Shown here one piece after another: positions 56,630-64,000 of a DNA stretch of 64,000 nt. Position numbers and translations under genes: made by a program. Source of the DNA: Coccinella septempunctata (taxonomy: Eukaryota; Arthropoda; Insecta; Coleoptera; Coccinellidae); the NCBI RefSeq assembly GCF_907165205.1, contig NC_058198.1, positions 18,701,001 to 18,765,000 on the forward strand, written 5' to 3'. Below the pieces are notes generated by a model. It was given only the letters and a program-made list of their open reading frames with translations, searched no databases and had not been told where the DNA came from. Numbering within the stretch: the first letter of the stretch is position 1; every line of letters begins with the position of its first letter.

Positions 56630-58545
56630 TTTGGGTCGAATTGATCCAATAGTTCCTTAGGAATTGAAATGATATTTTGTCGAATCGACTACTGAAATCT
56701 CCATTCCTATCAGAACTATCGATCTGAAATTCAACATGTGCATCTCATTTCGAAAATTATGTGCAGTTTCAAGATTTGGTTCGAATTGATCCAACAGTTT
56801 TCGAGGAATTGATATCACACTTTTCCGAATTGTTCACTGAAATCTCATTTCCCATCTGAACTATCGAACTGAAATTCAACATGTGCATCTCAATTCGAAA
56901 ACTGTGTACAGTATCGGGATTTTGATCGAATTGATCCAATAGTTCTTTAGGAATTGAAATGATATTTTGTCGAATCGACTACTGAAATCTCCATTCCTAT
57001 CTGAACTATCGATCTGAAGAATGTGCATGTGCATGTGCATTTCCATTCGAAAACTATGTGCAGTTTCAAGATTTGGGTCGAATTTATCCAATAGTTCCTT
57101 AGGAATTGAAATGATATTTTGTCGAATCGACTACTGAAATCTCCATTCATATCAGAACTATCGATCTGAAATTCAACATGTGCATCTCATTTCGAAAACT
57201 ATGTGCAGTTTCAAGATTTGGTTCGAATTGATCTAACAGTTTTCGAGGAATTGATATCACACTTTGCCGAATTACCACTGAAATCTCAATTCCTATCTGA
57301 ACTATCGAACTGAAATTCAACATGTGCATCTCAATTCGAAAACTGTGTAAAATTTCAAGATTTGGTTCGAATTGATCCAATAGTTCCTTAGGAATTGAAA
57401 TGATATTTTGTCGAATCGACTACTGAAATCTCCATTCCTATCAGAACTATCGAACTGAAATTCAACATGTGCATCTCATTTCGAAAACTATAAGCAGTTT
57501 CAAGATTTGGTTCGAATTGATCCAACAGTTTTCAAGGAATTGATATCACACTTTTCCGAATTGTTCACTGAAATCTCATTTCCCATCTGAACTATCGAAC
57601 TGAAATTCAACATGTGCATCTCAATTCGAAAACTGTGTACAGTATCGGGATTTTGATCGAATTGATCCAATAGTTCTTTAGGAATTGAAATGATATTTTG
57701 TCGAATCGACTACTGAAATCTCCATTCCTATCTGAACTATCGATCTGAAGAATGTGCATGTGCATGTGCATTTCCATTCGAAAACTATGTGCAGTTTCAA
57801 GATTTGGGTCGAATTTATCCAATAGTTCCTTAGGAATTGAAATGATATTTTGTCGAATCGACTACTGAAATCTCCATTCATATCAGAACTATCGATCTGA
57901 AATTCAACATGTGCATCTCATTTCGAAAACTATGTGCAGTTTCAAGATTTGGTTCGAATTGATCTAACAGTTTTCGAGGAATTGATATCACACTTTGCCG
58001 AATTACCACTGAAATCTCAATTCCTATCTGAACTATCGAACTGAAATTCAACATGTGCATCTCAATTCGAAAACTGTGTAAAATTTCAAGATTTGGTTCG
58101 AATTGATCCAATAGTTCCTTAGGAATTGAAATGATATTTTGTCGAATCGACTACTGAAATCTCCATTCCTATCAGAACTATCGAACTGAAATTCAACATG
58201 TGCATCTCATTTCGAAAACTATAAGCAGTTTCAAGATTTGGTTCGAATTGATCCAACAGTTTTCAAGGAATTGATATCACACTTTGCCGAATTGACCACT
58301 GAAATCTCAATTCCTATCTGAACTATCGAACTGAAATTCAACATGTGCATCTCATTTCGAAAACTATGTGCAGTTTCAAGATTTGGTTCGAATTGATCCA
58401 ATAGTTTTCGAGGAATTGATATCACACTTTGCCGAATTACCACTGAAATCTCAATTCCTATCTGAACTATCGAACTGAAATTCAACATGTGCATCTCAAT
58501 TCGAAAACTGTGTACAGTTTCAAGATTTGGGTCGAATTGATCCAA
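56630..58545. repeat. Dispersed higher-order segment copied from the 49.6-51 kb type
   Basis: The 49623-50995 arrangement recurs at 57607-58979 (offset 7984), with an extra partial copy at 56876-57380 (731 bases earlier). Confidence 0.75.
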
Positions 58546-60780
58546 TAGTTCCTTAGGAATTGAAATGATATTTTGTCGAATCGACTACTGAAATCTTCAT
58601 TCCTATCAGAACTATCGATCTGAAATTCAACATGTGCATCTCATTTCGAAAACTATGTGCAGTTTCAAGATTTGGTTTGAATTGATCCAACAGTTTTCGA
58701 GGAATTGATATCACACTTTGCCGAATTGACCACTGAAATCTCAATTCCTATCTGAACTATCGAACTGAAATTCAACATGTGCATCTCAATTCGAAAACTA
58801 TGTGCAGTTTCAAGATTTGGTTCGAATTGATCCAACAGTTTTCGAGGAATTGATATCACACTTTGCCGAATTACCACTGAAATCTCAATTCCTATTTGAA
58901 CTATCGAACTGAAATTCAACATGTGCATCTCAATTCGAAAACTGTGTAAAATTTCAAGATTTGGTTCGAATTGATCCAATAGTTCCTTAGGAATTGAAAT
59001 GATATTTTGTCGAATCGACTACTGAAATCTCCATTCCTATCAGAACTATCGAACTGAAATTCAACATGTGCATCTCATTTCGAAAACTATAAGCAGTTTC
59101 AAGATTTGGTTCGAATTGATCCAACAGTTTTCAAGGAATTGATATCACACTTTGCCGAATTACCACTGAAATCTCAATTCCTATCTGAACTATCGAACTG
59201 GAATTCAACATGTGCATCTCAATTCGAAAACTGTGTAAAATTTCAAGATTTGGTTCGAATTGATCCAACAGTTTTCGAGGAATTGATATCACACTTTGCC
59301 GAATTGACCACTGAAATCTCAATTCCTATCTGAACTATCGAACTGAAATTCAACATGTGCATCTCAATTCGAAAACTGTGTACAGTTTCAAGATTTGGGT
59401 CGAATTGATCCAATAGTTCCTTAGGAATTGAAATGATATTTTGTCGAATCGACTACTGAAATCTTCATTCCTATCAGAACTATCGATCTGAAATTCAACA
59501 TGTGCATCTCATTTCGAAAACTATGTGCAGTTTCAAGATTTGGTTTGAATTGATCCAACAGTTTTCGAGGAATTGATATCACACTTTGCCGAATTGACCA
59601 CTGAAATCTCAATTCCTATCTGAACTATCGAACTGAAATTCAACATGTGCATCTCAATTCGAAAACTATGTGCAGTTTCAAGATTTGGTTCGAATTGATC
59701 CAACAGTTTTCGAGGAATTGATATCACACTTTGCCGAATTACCACTGAAATCTCAATTCCTATTTGAACTATCGAACTGAAATTCAACAAGTGCATCTCA
59801 ATTCGAAAACTGTGTAAAATTTCAAGATTTGGTTCGAATTGATCCAATAGTTCCTTAGGAATTGAAATGATATTTTGTCGAATCGACTACTGAAATCTCC
59901 ATTCCTATCAGAACTATCGAACTGAAATTCAACATGTGCATCTCATTTCGAAAACTATAAGCAGTTTCAAGATTTGGTTCGAATTGATCCAACAGTTTTC
60001 AAGGAATTGATATCACACTTTGCCGAATTACCACTGAAATCTCAATTCCTATCTGAACTATCGAACTGGAATTCAACATGTGCATCTCAATTCGAAAACT
60101 GTGTAAAATTTCAAGATTTGGTTCGAATTGATCCAACAGTTTTCGAGGAATTGATATCACACTTTGCCGAATTGACCACTGAAATCTCAATTCCTATCTG
60201 AACTATCGAACTGAAATTCAACATGTGCATCTCAATTCGAAAACTGTGTACAGTTTCAAGATTTGGGTCGAATTGATCCAATAGTTCCTTAGGAATTGAA
60301 ATGATATTTTGTCGAATCGACTACTGAAATCTTCATTCCTATCAGAACTATCGATCTGAAATTCAACATGTGCATCTCATTTCGAAAACTATGTGCAGTT
60401 TCAAGATTTGGTTTGAATTGATCCAACAGTTTTCGAGGAATTGATATCACACTTTGCCGAATTGACCACTGAAATCTCAATTCCTATCTGAACTATCGAA
60501 CTGAAATTCAACATGTGCATCTCAATTCGAAAACTATGTGCAGTTTCAAGATTTGGTTCGAATTGATCCAACAGTTTTCGAGGAATTGATATCACACTTT
60601 GCCGAATTACCACTGAAATCTCAATTCCTATTTGAACTATCGAACTGAAATTCAACATGTGCATCTCAATTCGAAAACTGTGTAAAATTTCAAGATTTGG
60701 TTCGAATTGATCCAATAGTTCCTTAGGAATTGAAATGATATTTTGTCGAATCGACTACTGAAATCTCCATTCCTATCAGA
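58500..60780. repeat. 868-bp higher-order repeat in tandem
   Basis: Six-monomer unit, landmarks at 58553, 59421 and 60289 and at 58665, 59533 and 60401. The copies look nearly identical, so this is one of the youngest amplifications in the array. Confidence 0.88.
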
Positions 60781-63700
60781 ACTATCGAACTGAAATTCAA
60801 CATGTGCATCTCAATTCGAAAACTGTGTACAGTTTCAAGATTTGGGTCGAATTGATCCAATAGTTCCTTAGGAATTGAAATGATATTTTGTCGAATCGAC
60901 TACTGAAATCTCCATTCCTATCAGAACTATCGATCTGAAATTCAACAGGTGCATCTCATTTCGAAAACTATGTGCAGTTTCAAGATTTGGTTCGAATTGA
61001 TCCAACAGTTTTCGAGGAATTGATATCACACTTTGCCTAATTGACCACTGAAATCTCAATTCCTATCTGAACTATCGAACTGAAATTCAACATGTGCATC
61101 TCAATTCGAAAACTGTGTACAGTTTCGAGATTTGGTTCGAATTGATCCAACAGTTTTCGAGGAATTGATATCACACTTTGCCGAATTACCACTGAAATCT
61201 CAATTCCTATCTGAACTATCGAACTGAAATTCAACATGTGCATCTCAATTCGAAAACTGTGTAAAATTTCAAGATTTGTTTCGAATTGATACAACAGTTT
61301 TCGAGGAATTGATATCACACTTTGCCGAATTGACAACGGAAATCTCTACTATCGAACTGAAATTCAACATGTGCATCTCATTTCGAAAACTATAAGCACT
61401 TTCAAGATTTGGTTCGAATTGATCCAACAGTTTTCAAGGAATTGATATCACACTTTGCCGAATTGACCACTGAAATCTCAATTCCTATCTGAACTATCGA
61501 ACTGAAATTCAACATGTGCATCTCAATTCGAAAACTGTGTACAGTTTCAAGATTTATGTCGAATTGATCCAATAGTTCCTTAGGAATTGAAATGATATTT
61601 TGTCGAATCGACTACTGAAATCTCCATTCCTATCAGAACTATCGATCTGAAATTCAACATGTGCATCTCATTTCGAAAACTATGTGCAGTTTCAAGATTT
61701 GGTTCGAATTGATCCAACAGTTTTCGAGGAATTGATATCACACTTTGCCGAATTGACCACTGAAATCTCAATTCCTATCTGAACTATCGAACTGAAATTC
61801 AACATGTGCATCTCAATTCGAAAACTATGTGCAGTTTCAAGATTTGGTTCGAATTGATCCAACAGTTTTCGAGGAATTGATATCACACTTTGCCGAATTG
61901 ACCACTGAAATATCAATTCCTATCTGAACTATCGAACTGAAATTCAACATGAGCATCTCAATTCGAAAACTGTGTAAAATTTCAAGATTTGGGTCGAATT
62001 GATCCAATAGTTCCTTAGGAATTGAAATGATATTTTGTCGAATCGACTACTGAAATCTCCATTCCTATCAGAACTATCGATCTGAAATTCAACATGTGCA
62101 TCTCATTTCGAAAATTAAGTGCAGTTTCAAGATTTGGTTCGAATTGATCCAACAGTTTTCGAGGAATTGATATCACACTTTTCCGAATTGTTCACTGAAA
62201 TCTCATTTCCCATCTGAACTATCGAACTGAAATTCAACATGTGCATCTCAATTCGAAAACTGTGTACAGTATCGGGATTTTGATCGAATTGATCCAATAG
62301 TTCTTTAGGAATTGAGATGATATTTTGTCGAATCGACTACTGAAATCTCCATTCCTATCTGAACTATCGATCTGAAATTCAACATGTGCATTTCAAATCG
62401 AAAACTATGTGCAGTTTCAAGATTTGGGTCGAATTTATCCAATAGTTCCTTAGGAATTGGAATGATATTTTGTCGAATCGACTACTGAAATCTCCATTCA
62501 TATCAGAACTATCGATCTGAAATTCAACATGTGCATCTCTTTTCGAAAACTATGTGCAGTTTCAAGATTTGGTTCGAATTGATCCAACAGTTTTCGAGGA
62601 ATTGATATCACACTTTGCCGAATTACCACTGAAATCTCAATTCCTATCTGAACTATCGAACTGAAATTCAACATGTGCATCTCATTTCGAAAACTATGTG
62701 CAGTTTCAAGATTTGGTTCGAATTGATAAAATAGTTTTCGAGGAATTGATATCACACTTTGCCGAATTGACCACTGAAATCTTAATTCCTATCTGAACTA
62801 TCGAACTGAAATTCAACATGAGCATCTCAATTCGAAAACTGTGTAAAATTTCAAGATTTGGTTCGAATTGATCCAATAGTTCCTTAGGAATTGAAATGAT
62901 ATTTTGTCGAATCGACTACTGAAAACCCCATTCCTATCAGAACTATCGAACTGAAATTCAACATGTGCATCTCATTTCGAAAACTATAAGCAGTTTCAAG
63001 ATTTGGTTCGAATTGATCCAACAGTTTTCAAGGAATTGATATCACACTTTGCCGAATTGACCACTGAAATCTCAATTCCTATCTGAACTATCGAACAGAA
63101 ATTCAACATGTGCATCTCATTTCGAAAACTATGTGCAGTTTCAAGATTTGGTTCGAATTGATAAAATAGTTTTCGAGGAATTGATATCACACTTTGCCGA
63201 ATTACCACTGAAATCTCAATTCCTATCTGAACTATCGAACTGGAATTCAACATGTGCATCTCAATTCGAAAACTGTGTAAAATTTCAAGATTTGGTTCGA
63301 ATTGATCCAACAGTTTTCGAGGAATTGATATCACACTTTGCCGAATTACCACTGAAATCTCAATTCCTATCTGAACTATCGAACTGGAATTCAACATGTG
63401 CATCTCAATTCGAAAACTGTGTACAGTTTCAAGATTTGGGTCGAATTGATCCAATAGTTCCTTAGGAATTGAAATGATATTTTGTCGAATCGACTACTGA
63501 AATCTTCATTCCTATCAGAACTATCGATCTGAAATTCAACATGTGCATCTCATTTCGAAAACTATGTGCACTTTCAAGATTTGGTTCGAATTGATCCAAC
63601 AGTTTTCGAGGAATTGATATCACACTTTGCCGAATTGACCACTGAAATCTCAATTCCTATCTGAACTATCGAACTGAAATTCAACATGTGCATCTCAATT

Positions 63701-64000
63701 CGAAAACTATGTGCAGTTTCAAGATTTGGTTCGAATTGATCCAACAGTTTTCGAGGAATTGATATCACACTTTGCCGAATTACCACTGAAATCTCAATTC
63801 CTATCTGAACTATCGAACTGAAATTCAACATGTGCATCTCAATTCGAAAACTGTGCAAAATTTCAAGATTTGGTTCGAATTGATCCAACAGTTTTCGAGA
63901 ATTGATATCACACTTTGCCGAATTGACCACTGAAATCTCAATTCCTATCTGAACTATCGAACCGAAATTCAACATGTGCATCTCAATTCGAAAACTGTGT

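Larger units (their letters stand above)
35095..64000. repeat. 145-bp satellite DNA array with higher-order structure
   Basis: A head-to-tail array of about 145-bp monomers (roughly 200) runs to the window end. Class A monomers carry ccaacagttttcgaggaatt then cacactttgccgaattgacc. Class B monomers carry ccaatagttccttaggaatt then atgatattttgtcgaatcga. A 144-bp variant of class A reads gaattaccactg in place of gaattgaccactg. The junction-proximal part (35.1-40 kb) is more variable; long exact duplications dominate further right. Each monomer has a 10-bp inverted repeat, TCAATTCGAA and TTCGAATTGA, 25 nt apart, when the first arm is the 'tctcaattcg' version. No gene is supported within. Confidence 0.97.

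Noticed and set aside
35134..63981. Dozens of 60-170 codon frames in the satellite, such as the 170-codon frames at 40974, 43433, 45604 and 51260
   Set aside because: They are the same translated monomer repeated in both orientations and have no start context or domain. Length depends only on the 144 versus 145 base period.
35095..64000. CRISPR-like periodic repeat
   Set aside because: The repeats are directly contiguous 145-bp monomers with no unique spacers, in a eukaryotic context.
35095..64000. CENP-B box in the satellite
   Set aside because: The TTCG-containing stretches (ttcgaaaac..., ttcgaattg...) lack the downstream A and CGGG positions of the box.

Overview
The window is repeat-dominated eukaryotic DNA, most likely from an arthropod and probably an insect genome. 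This rests on the kinds of elements present: Jockey-like, CR1-like and RTE-like non-LTR elements, and a Ty3/gypsy element primed by tRNA-Lys. It also rests on the AT-rich spacers and a long simple satellite. I see no host single-copy protein gene, no rRNA or tRNA gene, no CRISPR and nothing bacterial.

Region 1 (1-28,000) is a stack of nested retrotransposons. A Jockey-like element on the - strand (about 6184 down to beyond position 1) is split by copy A of an RTE-like single-ORF element (+, about 69-3578). Next to it, nearly 5' end to 5' end, lies a CR1/Jockey-group element on the + strand (about 6190-21389). Its ORF2 is split by a complete Ty3/gypsy element on the - strand (8046-19233) with apparently identical 899-bp LTRs and a 4-bp target duplication. 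That element's gag is in turn split by RTE-like copy B (-, 13447-17111) with a 13-bp target duplication. To the right is a second LTR element, 'X', represented by one very long, internally repetitive LTR on the - strand (21509-27859) plus its primer-binding site. RTE-like copy C (-, 21789-25448) sits inside that LTR with a 9-bp target duplication.

Region 2 (27,860-35,094) holds an anonymous AT-rich spacer with one MITE-like foldback. It is followed by decayed CR1/Jockey-group elements D and F, each with a PHD-finger and zinc-knuckle ORF1 and an endonuclease/RT ORF2. A short reversed 3' fragment, E, lies between them. Element F carries a (GTTAA)5 insertion, a near-perfect 433-bp tandem duplication, a deletion of the front half of its RT and a frameshift.

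Region 3 (35,095-64,000, running off the window) is a 145-bp tandem satellite of roughly 200 monomers. It has two main monomer classes and several levels of higher-order repeats (about 868, 1906, 2459 and 4641 bp). The many open frames in it are by-products of the repeat.

Inferred order: the Jockey-like and CR1-like elements are old (in-frame stops). The gypsy element inserted later and is recent (matching LTRs). Copies A, B and C of the RTE-like family are the most recent, with three intact 1079-codon ORFs that differ at only a handful of residues. This family is the one most likely to be still mobile; LTR identity suggests the gypsy family also moved recently, although this copy is broken in gag.
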